Of a stretch of DNA of 28,842 nucleotides, positions 1 through 8,718 are shown one piece after another. A program made the translations under genes and the position numbers. Source of the DNA: Alistipes sp. (GTDB lineage: Bacteria > Bacteroidota > Bacteroidia > Bacteroidales > Rikenellaceae); assembly GCA_019422485.1 (NCBI GenBank), contig JAHZDG010000001.1, positions 37,127 through 65,968 on the forward strand. Reading direction: 5' to 3'. The stretch's first letter is position 1, and the number at the start of each line of letters is the position of its first letter. The notes under the pieces were generated by a model. It did no database searches, was not told the origin of the DNA, and saw only the letters and a list, made by a program, of their open reading frames with translations.

Positions 1-1223
1 ATGTCGCCGGCCAGAATAGCCTTGAGCAGATACATCGGATAGATGTCCATCGGCAGGTATCTGTCGTACAAACCCGTTACGACAAAAGCTCTCACACCCC
101 CGTTGAGATTGGTGTCCAGATCGTATTTCTTGTTGGGCATCAACCACGAGAAGTAGCTGTGCGACACGGAGAACTTATTCAGACGAGGCATCATCCAACC
201 CAGCATTTCATATTTGTTGCCTTCGGGGATCACCGTCACCTGATTGTGGTAATAGCCCAGGTAATCGTCCATCGAGACTTTCTTACCGGTGAGCACATTC
301 CCGCTGATGATTCGGATATCCGCTTCAGCCTGCTGATTGGCGATGTTGCTCTTTTTGAGAATTCCGTTGATCGGAGCTCCGGAGATCGTCCGGAAATAGC
401 GGGCATCGGCCACTTCGGAACCGTCCAGCACCACCACTTTGGTCATATCCACCTTGCCCGTACGGAACAGACGACCCAAGATCGCTACGTTCTGCACATC
501 GAGCGTCCAAACGATATCGCCCTTGTTGATCGGGTCGATATGGTGGATCTGCACCCCGACGTTACCGGCCGGATGCGGACCTTCGAAGGTGTGCATTTCG
601 ACCCCTTTCACCTGGTTCAACACGCCGTTGGTCCCGGCTTTCAGGCTCAGATGTACTTTCCCGGTGGTCAATTTACCCAAAGCTTCGAAACCGGCATTCA
701 GGTTATCCAGTTCGTCGGCCAGCACATAGTTCATATCCGGCGCCAGCGGAGCCGAATCGAATCCCGAAACAAAAATCGCCTTCGGCGTATTTTCGGGGTT
801 GGCGATGATCCCGTAAGGACGCTGAATCATCATGGGCCACAGACCCGCTTTCAGAATCGTACGGGTCACATCTTCCTTGGAGGCCGATCCCAGGGCAGGT
901 ACCTGGAACTCCTCATAGGTCTGTTCACCGGCGGTGGTTACGACCACGCTCAGGATTTTGCGTTTTTCGCCGCGGTTGACGGCCGTAACCGTTCCGCTCA
1001 CCGGCGAGGCAACCAACACCTCGGGACGGTACTTATCGAAAAACAACGGTGTCCCGGCCTTGACCGCATCACCCACCTTAACCAACAACTTAGGGGTAAG
1101 TCCCATAAAATCGTCGGGGCATACCGCATAAGTCGGAAGCAAAGGCAGCTGGGTCAGCTCCTTGCGAGCTTCGCCCACCAGCTTGATGTCGAGACCTTTT
1201 TTCAATTTGATGACTTTCGACAT
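1..1223 (-). CDS. nqrA: Na+-translocating NADH-quinone reductase subunit A (3'-truncated by window edge)
   Basis: Reading from the ATG at 1223 leftward gives an open frame of 407 codons with no stop before base 1, so the C-terminus lies outside the window; NqrA is usually near 450 residues, so about 40 are missing. The protein begins MSKVIKLKKGLDIKLVG and shows the lipoyl-like segment SPVSGTVTAVNRGEKRK (about residues 75-90) and the family signature GPHPAGNVGVQIHH near residue 211. NqrA is the cytoplasmic-side subunit of the six-subunit NQR complex, which oxidises NADH, reduces quinone and exports sodium. In Bacteroidetes nqrA normally heads nqrABCDEF; here the rest of that operon would lie to the left, consistent with the minus orientation. 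A TAnnTTTG box lies 51 nt upstream of the start. No terminator is visible between this gene and the peptidase gene upstream of it. Confidence 0.95.
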   Translation of the reverse strand, partial: MSKVIKLKKGLDIKLVGEARKELTQLPLLPTYAVCPDDFMGLTPKLLVKVGDAVKAGTPLFFDKYRPEVLVASPVSGTVTAVNRGEKRKILSVVVTTAGEQTYEEFQVPALGSASKEDVTRTILKAGLWPMMIQRPYGIIANPENTPKAIFVSGFDSAPLAPDMNYVLADELDNLNAGFEALGKLTTGKVHLSLKAGTNGVLNQVKGVEMHTFEGPHPAGNVGVQIHHIDPINKGDIVWTLDVQNVAILGRLFRTGKVDMTKVVVLDGSEVADARYFRTISGAPINGILKKSNIANQQAEADIRIISGNVLTGKKVSMDDYLGYYHNQVTVIPEGNKYEMLGWMMPRLNKFSVSHSYFSWLMPNKKYDLDTNLNGGVRAFVVTGLYDRYLPMDIYPMYLLKAILAGD

Positions 1224-1274
1224 GTTGATATAAGTAAGATTATTAAAAAATTTCAATAAAATTTTTTACGCTTG

Positions 1275-1282
1275 CAAAAGTA
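1275..1282 (-). promoter_or_regulatory. Bacteroidetes-type -7 box for nqrA
   Basis: On the minus strand the bases read TACTTTTG, a match to the TAnnTTTG -7 element of the main Bacteroidetes sigma factor. It leaves about 50 nt to the nqrA ATG. The only upstream TTG is at 24 nt spacing, longer than the usual 19-21, so the -33 element is poor. Confidence 0.5.
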
Positions 1283-1395
1283 CACTTTATTTTCGGGACT
1301 CCATAACAATCGAACGCCTTTTTTCGTTAAGAAATGATTCCTGATTCACATTTTTCGGTCCGGACGATCAGATGATGGAACTCCCTTAGTGGCAA

Positions 1396-2625
1396 TCACA
1401 TATCCAACTTTTGGCTAATTGCCTGAGGTACTGTTATTTTATTAACAAGAATACCTGTCGTCTTCGCCAACACGAACGCCCGGGAGGCAAAGAAACAGCC
1501 CTGATACAAACTGCGATCTTCGCCCCAGGAATTTTTCACTTTATAGAATTTATTGCCGTACTGGTCGACTGCCGTACCGACGATCAACATTCCGTGATCA
1601 TCCGTCGTCTGATAGTTATCGAAAGCCTGTTGACGGACCTCCTGGGTTACGGTGATTTCCGGCATCGGGCCTTGCGGCGAAGCCAGCATCTTTTCCCGTT
1701 CCTGCGGAGTCAGGCCGATCCAGCGCACCCGATCCGATCCGCTCATTTCGTCAGCCTTGCTGGCCGGCAGGATCGCAAAGCCCAAGCGGGCCACAAATCC
1801 TTTTTCGCTGACATCCGAAGCCCAGCCCACGGCATATCCAGCCGCCAACGAAGCATCGATCAGGGCCTCCAGATCTTCCAAGGGAACGTTATAGAACAAC
1901 GACCAGTTCCAGTTATCGGGAATTTCGAGGGCGAACGGCCGATAGAACGGATGGTGCGTAAACGAAGTGAACTGCACATAATCGCTCATCTGAAGCCCCA
2001 AGGCATCCCGATAGGAAGCCGGCGTAAATGAGGTCGGTTTCCCGGTATGGGGGTCAGGAGCCGTAAAGATTTCGGGACATGCCCCCAGATAGGCATCCAG
2101 AATCCCATTCAATCCCGCTTTCCAGGCCGTTGTCAAAGTCCGGTTCGGGTTGGCGATCACCGCATTCATATAGGCCTTGACGACCGCATCCAGTTCCCCG
2201 TGAACATGCTGTTCGGTTCCGTAGTTCAGTCCCGGATAGACCGATTCGGGCACCACCCCATACTGACCGGCGATATAGGTCACATCTTCCAGAATACCAC
2301 CCGGTCCGAGGTTGGTGTTTCCGTGCATCCGGGCATAACGAACCGCCTTTTCATAATAGGCATGACGAACGATCCACATTTCAGAGAGATCGACCGTATC
2401 GCACCCTTTGCGCAAGGCTTCGCTTTCCAACAAAGCCGTCCCGGCAAAACTCCAACAGGTCCCCGAACGGGACTGATTTTTGATCGACGTGTAGGGAATC
2501 TTCGTTTGTTCGGTAAATACGAATTTTTCGACCTCTGTTGTTTTTTGAGCCGACGTATCGGCCGGCTGGGCCATTCCTGTGCCCACACAGCACAAGGTCG
2601 CCACCGAAATCAGTATTCTTTTCAT
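1396..2625 (-). CDS. Exported C1-family cysteine aminopeptidase (PepC / bleomycin hydrolase type)
   Basis: This 409-residue protein belongs to peptidase family C1B (bleomycin hydrolase/aminopeptidase C). The papain-like residues are visible: Gln51 and Cys57 in NQSRSGTCWSF, His344 in DDHGMLIVG and Asn365 in KVKNSWG. I start it at the ATG at 2625 because this gives a signal peptide, MKRILISVATLCCVGTGMAQ, with a cleavage site after MAQ. An in-frame ATG at 2772 would put 49 unrelated residues ahead of the signal sequence and would cross the promoters. Classical PepC/bleomycin hydrolases are cytosolic homohexamers; the Bacteroidetes versions, like this one, carry export signals and probably trim peptides in the periplasm or outside. 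The gene ends TGA at 1396 and is divergent from the tatD-like gene. Substrate is not known from sequence. Confidence 0.9.
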   Translation of the reverse strand: MKRILISVATLCCVGTGMAQPADTSAQKTTEVEKFVFTEQTKIPYTSIKNQSRSGTCWSFAGTALLESEALRKGCDTVDLSEMWIVRHAYYEKAVRYARMHGNTNLGPGGILEDVTYIAGQYGVVPESVYPGLNYGTEQHVHGELDAVVKAYMNAVIANPNRTLTTAWKAGLNGILDAYLGACPEIFTAPDPHTGKPTSFTPASYRDALGLQMSDYVQFTSFTHHPFYRPFALEIPDNWNWSLFYNVPLEDLEALIDASLAAGYAVGWASDVSEKGFVARLGFAILPASKADEMSGSDRVRWIGLTPQEREKMLASPQGPMPEITVTQEVRQQAFDNYQTTDDHGMLIVGTAVDQYGNKFYKVKNSWGEDRSLYQGCFFASRAFVLAKTTGILVNKITVPQAISQKLDM

Positions 2626-2659
2626 CTGGAAAATAGGGTTAAGTTTTGAGAAGCAAACA

Positions 2660-2667
2660 CAAAGATA
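2660..2667 (-). promoter_or_regulatory. -7 box for the C1 peptidase gene
   Basis: The minus strand reads TATCTTTG (TAnnTTTG), 34 nt upstream of the ATG at 2625. It supports the shorter start of the peptidase because the longer in-frame start at 2772 would lie upstream of it. A -33 TTG at 19-21 nt is not evident. Confidence 0.5.
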
Positions 2668-2699
2668 CAGATTTTCCCAAAACTTTACGTCGAATTCCC

Positions 2700-2707
2700 T
2701 ACCTTTG
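2700..2707 (+). promoter_or_regulatory. -7 box for the tatD-tcdA operon
   Basis: TACCTTTG matches TAnnTTTG and ends 18 nt before the ATG at 2726. The predicted RNA would have a leader of only about 10 nt. It sits 32 nt from the opposite-facing box of the peptidase gene. The -33 region is poor. Confidence 0.5.
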
Positions 2708-2725
2708 TCCCACTGATTTTCAAGA

Positions 2726-3511
2726 ATGAACGCACCGCTGGTCGACATACACACCCATTTACCTGAAATCACCGGTCAATTATCGATCTACAGTTACGAT
2801 CCCTCGGGAAATGCACAACGGGTAGACTCCAAGACAGGAAGCGATACCTCCACGAGCGAAGAGCCTAAACAGACTGACACCAAACCGTTCTCTTCTGTCA
2901 TACTTACGGGAACTGACATCTTGCTTTCTCTCCCCTCTCGGCCCTACTCGACCGGCATTCACCCCTGGCAAATCCAGATGCAACCGATCGATTCCGGTCT
3001 GCTCGAGCTGTTGCGCACCTCGATTACCTCAAAGACTTTGGCCATCGGCGAAATCGGTCTGGATTTCCACACCGCACGGACCGTTCAGGAACGCCAACGG
3101 CAGTGCGAAGGGTTGCAATGCCAGCTTCAAGAGGCTGCAGAACATCGGCTGCCGGTGATCATTCACTGTGTGAAAGCGTGGGAAGAGTTGCTCGCGCTGT
3201 TGAAGGAGTTTCCTAAAATACCGATCATTCTACACGGTTTTATCGGGTCTCCCCAGCTGGCCGAACGGGCATTGGCGGCGGGATTCTATCTCTCTTTCGG
3301 ATCCAGAGCCTTCCGTTCCCCCAAGACTTTGCTGGCCCTGCAACACACCCCTCCCGACCGGTTGTTTCTGGAAACCGACACCATACCGGAACCGGCCTTA
3401 ACGACGCTGTACGAACAGGCAGCCGAAACATTACAACTGACACCGGTTGCCCTCAGAGAACATATTTTCACGAATTACCAACATCTTTTTAATTCTACTC
3501 TCGGTCTATGA
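2726..3511 (+). CDS. TatD family metal-dependent hydrolase
   Basis: This 261-residue TIM-barrel metallohydrolase has the TatD metal ligands in order: His9 and His11 in DIHTHLPE, Glu109 in GEIGLDFH, His147 in IIHCVKAW, His170 in ILHGFIG and Asp218 in LETDTIPEP. The block STGIHPWQI (76-84) is typical of the short Bacteroidetes TatD proteins. TatD enzymes are 3'-5' exonucleases/deoxyribonucleases and some act as D-aminoacyl-tRNA deacylases; the exact role of this branch is uncertain. Residues about 27-55 form a Ser/Thr/Lys/Asp-rich stretch between the first strand and the conserved core that looks like a disordered insertion. The stop overlaps the tcdA start (ATGA at 3508-3511), so the two are very likely cotranscribed and translationally coupled. 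Confidence 0.88.
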   Translation: MNAPLVDIHTHLPEITGQLSIYSYDPSGNAQRVDSKTGSDTSTSEEPKQTDTKPFSSVILTGTDILLSLPSRPYSTGIHPWQIQMQPIDSGLLELLRTSITSKTLAIGEIGLDFHTARTVQERQRQCEGLQCQLQEAAEHRLPVIIHCVKAWEELLALLKEFPKIPIILHGFIGSPQLAERALAAGFYLSFGSRAFRSPKTLLALQHTPPDRLFLETDTIPEPALTTLYEQAAETLQLTPVALREHIFTNYQHLFNSTLGL

Positions 3512-4227
3512 AAGCATGGATGGAACGTACCGAACTGTTATTGGGCACAGAAAAGCTCACTCGTCTCACCTCATCCCGGGTTTTGGTTGTCGGGTTGGGG
3601 GGAGTCGGAGCTTATGCCGCCGAAATGTTGGCCCGCAGCGGCATCGGCAGCCTGACAATCGTGGATGCCGACGAAATCGCCCCGTCGAACATCAACCGTC
3701 AGCTGATTGCCCTGCATAGCACCATCGGCCAATCTAAAGCGGACATACTGGCCGCCCGTCTGCTCGACATCAACCCGGACCTCCAGCTCTCACCCCGCCA
3801 CGAATACCTGCAAAACGAAGCCATCGGAGCTTTGCTGGACGAAGGGTTCGACTATGTGGTGGACGCCATCGACACCCTGACCCCTAAAGTCGACCTCATC
3901 AAAGGAGCCTTAGACCGAAACATTCCTCTGGTCAGTTCCATGGGCGCCGGTTCCAAAACCGACCCTACCCTATTGGAAATCAAAGACATTTCCAAATCCC
4001 ACCATTGCCCGCTGGCCCACATGCTGCGCAAACGCCTGCACAAGCTGGGCATTCGCCGCGGATTTCGGGTCGTTTTCTCCCCCGAACCCGTTCGGGAAGG
4101 AAGTATGATTCTGTGCGAGGAAACCCATAAAAAATCGAATGTCGGCACGATCTCGTATATGCCGGCCCTGTTCGGTTGTTATTGTGCGTCGGTCGTCATT
4201 CGGGATCTGCTCGACGAAATGCCTTAA
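3508..4227 (+). CDS. tcdA: tRNA threonylcarbamoyladenosine dehydratase (ThiF/E1-like)
   Basis: This 239-residue protein is a ThiF/MoeB/E1-superfamily adenylating enzyme of the TcdA (CsdL) group, which uses ATP to cyclise t6A37 of tRNA to ct6A. The nucleotide-binding loop GLGGVG is at 29-34, followed by the acidic VDADEI and the NINRQ motif (61-65) that contacts ATP. VVDAIDTLTPKVDLI and MGAGSKTDPTLLEIKDISKSH are typical of this subgroup rather than ThiF or MoeB, which have extra cysteine pairs and lie near thiamine or molybdopterin genes. Length matches the family. The start overlaps the tatD-like stop by four bases, so it is the second gene of that operon. Transcription probably ends at the hairpin at 4381-4421. 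Confidence 0.92.
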   Translation: MKAWMERTELLLGTEKLTRLTSSRVLVVGLGGVGAYAAEMLARSGIGSLTIVDADEIAPSNINRQLIALHSTIGQSKADILAARLLDINPDLQLSPRHEYLQNEAIGALLDEGFDYVVDAIDTLTPKVDLIKGALDRNIPLVSSMGAGSKTDPTLLEIKDISKSHHCPLAHMLRKRLHKLGIRRGFRVVFSPEPVREGSMILCEETHKKSNVGTISYMPALFGCYCASVVIRDLLDEMP

Positions 4228-4230
4228 CCC

Positions 4231-4247
4231 CTTATAATATATATAAG
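4231..4247. repeat. AT-only palindrome just after tcdA
   Basis: CTTATAATATATATAAG is an inverted repeat (arms CTTATA/TATAAG) starting three bases after the tcdA stop. It could be a weak hairpin or simply AT-rich intergenic DNA. The rest of 4248-4380 shows no gene. Confidence 0.3.
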
Positions 4248-4380
4248 CCTTGCCGATAAGCGCCCGCAAGAGCCGTTTTCAGGAAGCGCAACCCAATCGA
4301 CATCTAACATCCGGCATCTAAAGATACCTGCCGACGCCTTCCAGGCACAAACAATCGCAATCCATCGAATCAAATCCCAT

Positions 4381-4421
4381 AAGAAAGCCGGGATAGCGAC
4401 AGACGCTATCCCGGCTTTCTT
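4381..4421. terminator. Bidirectional terminator between tcdA and gpmI
   Basis: A perfect 18-bp inverted repeat (arms 4381-4398 and 4404-4421) with a 5-nt ACAGA loop has a GC core and AAGAAA/TTTCTT ends, followed by TTTC on the plus strand. It lies between convergent genes and can serve tcdA on the plus strand and gpmI on the minus strand. Confidence 0.88.
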
Positions 4422-4441
4422 TTCAATATCAGTTGTATATC

Positions 4442-5965
4442 CTACAAGTCTACCAGAGGTTTCCCGGTCATTTCTTCCGGCTGGTTCAGCCCCATCAGCT
4501 TCAGCACCGTAGGAGCCACGTCGGCCAATACCCCGTTATGTACGGCTTTGGCACGATCCGACACGACAATAATGGGCACCGGATTGAGCGAGTGAGCCGT
4601 ATTGGGTGAGCCGTCGGCATCGTCAGCCTGACCGGCATTCCCGTGGTCTGCGATGATCACCACTTCGTATCCGTTAGCCTTGGCCGCTTCCACCACCTTG
4701 TTCACGCAGGCATCCACCGCTTTAACGGCTTTGAAAATAGCGTCGTAAACCCCGGTATGGCCGACCATGTCGCCATTCGCGAAATTCAGGCAGATGAAAT
4801 CGAATTTCTGCGTATTGAGCGCTTCCACCAATTTATCAGCTACGGTATAAGCACTCATTTCGGGCTGCAGGTCATACGTAGCCACCTTGGGCGAAGGAAC
4901 CAGAATACGTTCTTCCCCTTCGAATTTTTCTTCACGTCCCCCGTTCAGGAAGAAGGTCACATGAGCGTATTTTTCGGTTTCAGCAATACGCAACTGGCTC
5001 AGACCCTGTTTAGACACGTATTCACCGATCGTATTCACCACATTTTCCTTATTAAAGAGGATATGCACCCCTTTGAACGTGGCATCGTACGGCGTCATCG
5101 TGCAATAATACAGCGGCATGGTCTTCATTCCGAATTCCGGCATATCCTGCTGCGTCAACACAATGGTCAATTCTTTGGCGCGGTCGTTCCGGAAGTTGAA
5201 GAAAATCACCATATCGCCCGGCTGAATCGTTCCCAGCGGTTGACCGTCGGCATCCACGCAAACGATCGGTTTGATGAATTCATCGGTCACCCCTTCGTCA
5301 TACGATTTCTGCACGGCTGCAGCGGCATCGGTTGCCTTTTCGCCTACCCCATTCACCAACAGGTCATAGGCTTCCTTGACGCGTTCCCAACGTTTGTCGC
5401 GGTCCATGGCGTAATAACGTCCGATCACCGAAGCGATCTTGCCCGTCGACTGCGACAGATGAGCCTGCAGTTCTTCAATAAATCCTTTCCCGCTGTGAGG
5501 GTCGGTGTCACGACCATCCATGAAGCAGTGTACGAAAGTCTTTTCGATACCGTACTCCTTGGCGATATCGCATAATTTATAAAGGTGTTTTTCCGAGCTG
5601 TGCACCCCGCCATTGGAAACCAAACCCATAAAATGAACCTGTTTCCCGTTTTCCTTGGCATAGGTAAAAGCCTGAACGATTTCCGGATTTTTCAGAATGC
5701 TGTTGTCCCGGCAGGCAATGTTGATCTTCACCAGGTCCTGATAAACCACGCGGCCAGCCCCGATATTGAGGTGACCCACTTCCGAGTTCCCCATTTGGCC
5801 TTCGGGCAACCCTACGTTTTCGCCGTCGGTCCGCAATTCGGCCGTCGGATATTTCTGTTCCAGCCCCATCACATATTCGGGCTTGGCGGAATAAATTACA
5901 TCGCTATGATCGTGACGGCCATTTCCCCAACCGTCCAAAATCATCAATAAAACCTTGTTCGTCAT
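4442..5965 (-). CDS. gpmI: 2,3-bisphosphoglycerate-independent phosphoglycerate mutase
   Basis: This 507-residue enzyme interconverts 3- and 2-phosphoglycerate in glycolysis/gluconeogenesis in the cytosol. Alkaline-phosphatase-superfamily features are complete: Asp11 in MILDGWGNG, the phospho-accepting Ser61 in MGNSEVGHLNIGAGR, HCFMDGRDTDP, GRYYAMDRDKRW, NFRNDRA, LNFANGDMVGHTG and the second metal cluster IIADHGNAGQ followed by AHSLNPVPI. The length is normal for the family. The ATG at 5965 is preceded by AGGAAGAA, an unusually purine-rich ribosome-binding-like stretch for this phylum. Only 22 nt separate it from the alaS stop, so it is probably the second gene of an alaS-gpmI transcript. It ends just before the shared terminator at 4381-4421. 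Confidence 0.97.
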   Translation of the reverse strand: MTNKVLLMILDGWGNGRHDHSDVIYSAKPEYVMGLEQKYPTAELRTDGENVGLPEGQMGNSEVGHLNIGAGRVVYQDLVKINIACRDNSILKNPEIVQAFTYAKENGKQVHFMGLVSNGGVHSSEKHLYKLCDIAKEYGIEKTFVHCFMDGRDTDPHSGKGFIEELQAHLSQSTGKIASVIGRYYAMDRDKRWERVKEAYDLLVNGVGEKATDAAAAVQKSYDEGVTDEFIKPIVCVDADGQPLGTIQPGDMVIFFNFRNDRAKELTIVLTQQDMPEFGMKTMPLYYCTMTPYDATFKGVHILFNKENVVNTIGEYVSKQGLSQLRIAETEKYAHVTFFLNGGREEKFEGEERILVPSPKVATYDLQPEMSAYTVADKLVEALNTQKFDFICLNFANGDMVGHTGVYDAIFKAVKAVDACVNKVVEAAKANGYEVVIIADHGNAGQADDADGSPNTAHSLNPVPIIVVSDRAKAVHNGVLADVAPTVLKLMGLNQPEEMTGKPLVDL

Positions 5966-5987
5966 ATCTTTCTTCCTATTAATGTTC

Positions 5988-8615
5988 TTATTTACCTTGA
6001 CGCGCCTGGCGGATCAATTCCACCGCCTTAAGCATCGCATTTTCGACACCTTCAGGTTTCTTTCCGCCCGCCGTAGCGAAGAAAGGCTGTCCGCCCCCAC
6101 CGCCATTGATTTCCCGGGCCGCTTCACGAACCACCTGAGAGGCATTGACCCCCTGGTTGACGATATTTTCACCGAGCATCACCGTCAGCGTGGCTTTAGC
6201 GCCCAGCGCCGACCCGATCACCAGCACCAAATCCGGATAGTCGGGACGCAACAGGAAGGCAATATTCTTGATCATTTCGGGTTGCAGATCGGCCTGACGC
6301 ACAATCAACAACATACCATCTTCTTCGACCCGAGCATCCAGGAACTTTTCCTTGAGCATCAGGGCCCGTTCCCGGTTCATCTCTTCCACCTGTTTGCTCA
6401 TTTCGGCATTTTCGTCCAGCAGACGTTTCAGGGCCTGCATCACCGAAGGATTGTTCAGCTGGTTCTTCACATCCATCAACAAATCTTCGAGTGAACGCAC
6501 GAATTGTTCGGCCCCTTCACCGGTCACCGCTTCAATACGACGCACCCCCGCCGAGATCGCGCTTTCCGAAACGATCTTGAAGTACCCGATACGCCCCGTC
6601 GACGGAACATGCGTTCCCCCGCACAACTCGATCGAATCCCCATAACGAATCACCCGCACATGATCGCCATATTTTTCGCCGAAGAGCATCATGGCACCCA
6701 ATTTACGGGCTTCTTCGATCGGATAGTCCCGATGTTCGTCCAGCGGGAAGTCGGCCCGGATATCGGCATTGACCAAGGCTTCCACTTCACGCAACTGTTC
6801 GAGCGTCATCTTCTGGAAGTGCGAGAAGTCGAAACGCAGGTATTGCGGGCAAACCAACGATCCTTTCTGTTCCACGTGCGTCCCCAACACTTTTCGCAGC
6901 GCCTTGTGCATCAAGTGGGTGGCCGTATGGTTATTGGCGCTGTTCTGACGGGCCCGTACATTGACCTTCGCCACAAACGTCGCACTCAGATCCGACGGCA
7001 ACCGATCCACCAAATGTACCGTCAAGTTGTTTTCCTTTTGGGTGTCGGTCACTTCGATCACTTCATCGCCGTTTTCGAGCACCCCCGTATCGCCGACCTG
7101 TCCACCGGAGTTTCCATAGAAAGGCGTCTGGTCAAGCACCAACTGATAGAAGGTCTTGTTTTTGGTCTTCATCCGGCGATAGCGTGAAATCCGCACTTCG
7201 GATTCCAAGGTATCGTAACCCACGAAACGGCTCTGTTCGACGGGATAAACTTCCACCCAGTCATCGGTATCGATCGCCGCAGCATGGCGAGAACGTTCTT
7301 TCTGCTGTTGCAGTTCGGCAGCAAAGGCGTCATTATCCACTTTCATCCCCTGTTCCGAAGCGATCAGCTCCGTCAGGTCGATCGGGAAGCCATAGGTGTC
7401 GTACAATAAGAACGCTTCATGGCCGCTAATCGTATCTTTACCCTCTTGTTTTGCTTTGGCAATGACATTTTCCAGCAGATTGATCCCCGTCGCCAAGGTC
7501 CGCAAGAACGAAGCCTCTTCTTCCTCAATGACCTTTTCGATCAACACACGCTGCGAAGCCAATTCAGGGAACTGTCCGCCCATCTGTTCCACCAAACCGG
7601 CCACCAGACGGCAGATAAACGGTTCGTTGAAGCCCAGATAGGTATATCCATAACGAACGGCACGACGCAAAATACGACGAATGACATATCCGGCCTTTAC
7701 GTTGGAAGGCAGCTGCCCGTCCGCAATCGAGAAGGCAATGGCCCGCAAGTGGTCGGCAATCACCCGCATGGCGATATCGGCCTTGGGATCCTGTCCATAG
7801 ACCTTACCGGCCATTTGGCCCAGCCGTTGGATCGTCGGTTGGAAAACGTCCGTATCGTAGTTACTCTGTTTGTTCTGCAGCACCATACACAAACGTTCGA
7901 AACCCATCCCGGTATCCACATGATGGGCCGGCAGCGGTTCCAACTGTCCGTTAGCCTTTCGGTTGAACTGCATGAAAACCAGGTTCCAGATTTCGATCAC
8001 CAGGTGATGGCCGGCATTGACCATCTGACGTCCGTCGATCTTGGCGCGTTCGGCATCGTCCCGCAGGTCGAAATGGATTTCGCTACACGGTCCGCAAGGT
8101 CCCGTATCGCCCATTTCCCAGAAATTATCTTTCTTATTGCCGGGGATGATGTGATCTTCCGGCAAGAATTGCTTCCAGATTTCGTAAGCCTCTTCGTCTT
8201 TGGCGATACCGTCTTCGGCGCTGCCTTCGAAATAGGTCGCATACATCCGATCCTTCGGCAATTTATACACCTCGGTCAGCAACTCCCAAGCCCAGGAAAT
8301 CGCCTCCTTCTTGAAATAGTCGCCGAACGACCAGTTTCCCAACATTTCGAACATGGTATGATGGTAGGTGTCGTGTCCCACCTCTTCCAGGTCGTTGTGT
8401 TTTCCGGAGACCCGCAGACATTTCTGCGTATCGGCCGCCCGATGATACTTGGCAGGCGCATTGCCCAAGAAAATATCTTTGAACTGGTTCATCCCAGCAT
8501 TGGTGAACATCAACGTCGGGTCATTCTTGACCACCATGGGCGCCGACGGCACAATTTCGTGCTGTTTGGCCCGGAAAAAGTCCAGAAAAGTCTGGCGAAC
8601 CTGATTGGAATTCAT
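5988..8615 (-). CDS. alaS: Alanine--tRNA ligase
   Basis: AlaRS, 875 residues from the chosen start, charges tRNA-Ala and edits mischarged Ser/Gly. The class II catalytic domain begins APMVVKNDPTLMFTNAGMNQ, with GPCGPCSEIHFD and RRILRRAVRYGY. The editing domain shows the zinc site HTATHLMH (near residue 562) and CGGTHVPSTG (near 664). The C-terminal C-Ala domain has the glycine-rich GGGGGQPFFATAGG. I start at the ATG at 8615 (MNSNQVRQTFLDFF), which matches AlaRS family starts a few residues before the RxxFLxFF helix. In-frame ATGs at 8624 and 8675 would add 3 or 20 unconserved residues. The gene is divergent from the first M23 gene and leads into gpmI 22 nt downstream. I see no good -7 box; TAATTTTA on the minus strand (8663-8670) is the nearest candidate. 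Confidence 0.97.
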   Translation of the reverse strand: MNSNQVRQTFLDFFRAKQHEIVPSAPMVVKNDPTLMFTNAGMNQFKDIFLGNAPAKYHRAADTQKCLRVSGKHNDLEEVGHDTYHHTMFEMLGNWSFGDYFKKEAISWAWELLTEVYKLPKDRMYATYFEGSAEDGIAKDEEAYEIWKQFLPEDHIIPGNKKDNFWEMGDTGPCGPCSEIHFDLRDDAERAKIDGRQMVNAGHHLVIEIWNLVFMQFNRKANGQLEPLPAHHVDTGMGFERLCMVLQNKQSNYDTDVFQPTIQRLGQMAGKVYGQDPKADIAMRVIADHLRAIAFSIADGQLPSNVKAGYVIRRILRRAVRYGYTYLGFNEPFICRLVAGLVEQMGGQFPELASQRVLIEKVIEEEEASFLRTLATGINLLENVIAKAKQEGKDTISGHEAFLLYDTYGFPIDLTELIASEQGMKVDNDAFAAELQQQKERSRHAAAIDTDDWVEVYPVEQSRFVGYDTLESEVRISRYRRMKTKNKTFYQLVLDQTPFYGNSGGQVGDTGVLENGDEVIEVTDTQKENNLTVHLVDRLPSDLSATFVAKVNVRARQNSANNHTATHLMHKALRKVLGTHVEQKGSLVCPQYLRFDFSHFQKMTLEQLREVEALVNADIRADFPLDEHRDYPIEEARKLGAMMLFGEKYGDHVRVIRYGDSIELCGGTHVPSTGRIGYFKIVSESAISAGVRRIEAVTGEGAEQFVRSLEDLLMDVKNQLNNPSVMQALKRLLDENAEMSKQVEEMNRERALMLKEKFLDARVEEDGMLLIVRQADLQPEMIKNIAFLLRPDYPDLVLVIGSALGAKATLTVMLGENIVNQGVNASQVVREAAREINGGGGGQPFFATAGGKKPEGVENAMLKAVELIRQARQGK

Positions 8616-8659
8616 GGTTTGCATACGATTGTTTCCGTTGGTTACGTTTACAAAAGAGG

Positions 8660-8690
8660 TTGTAAAATTAATCAAAATAGTCTAATTTTG
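8660..8690 (+). promoter_or_regulatory. Promoter of the tandem M23 peptidase genes (-33 TTG, -7 TAATTTTG)
   Basis: TTG at 8660-8662 is followed after 20 nt by TAATTTTG (8683-8690), which fits the Bacteroidetes TTG-N19-21-TAnnTTTG pattern. The ATG of the first M23 gene is 28 nt downstream. The element lies in the alaS-M23 divergent region. Confidence 0.6.
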
Positions 8691-8718
8691 TTGTGCGCTG
8701 TGCGCATAAAATGACCCG

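Noticed and set aside
159..1259. Plus-strand open frame of 366 codons
   Set aside because: Antisense to nqrA, whose minus-strand translation carries clear family signatures.
2626..2772. Longer N-terminus for the C1 peptidase from the ATG at 2772
   Set aside because: It would bury the signal peptide behind 49 unrelated residues and cover both divergent promoter boxes and the tatD start.
7419..8714. Plus-strand open frame of 431 codons
   Set aside because: Fully antisense to the N-terminal half of alaS, with no recognisable domain.
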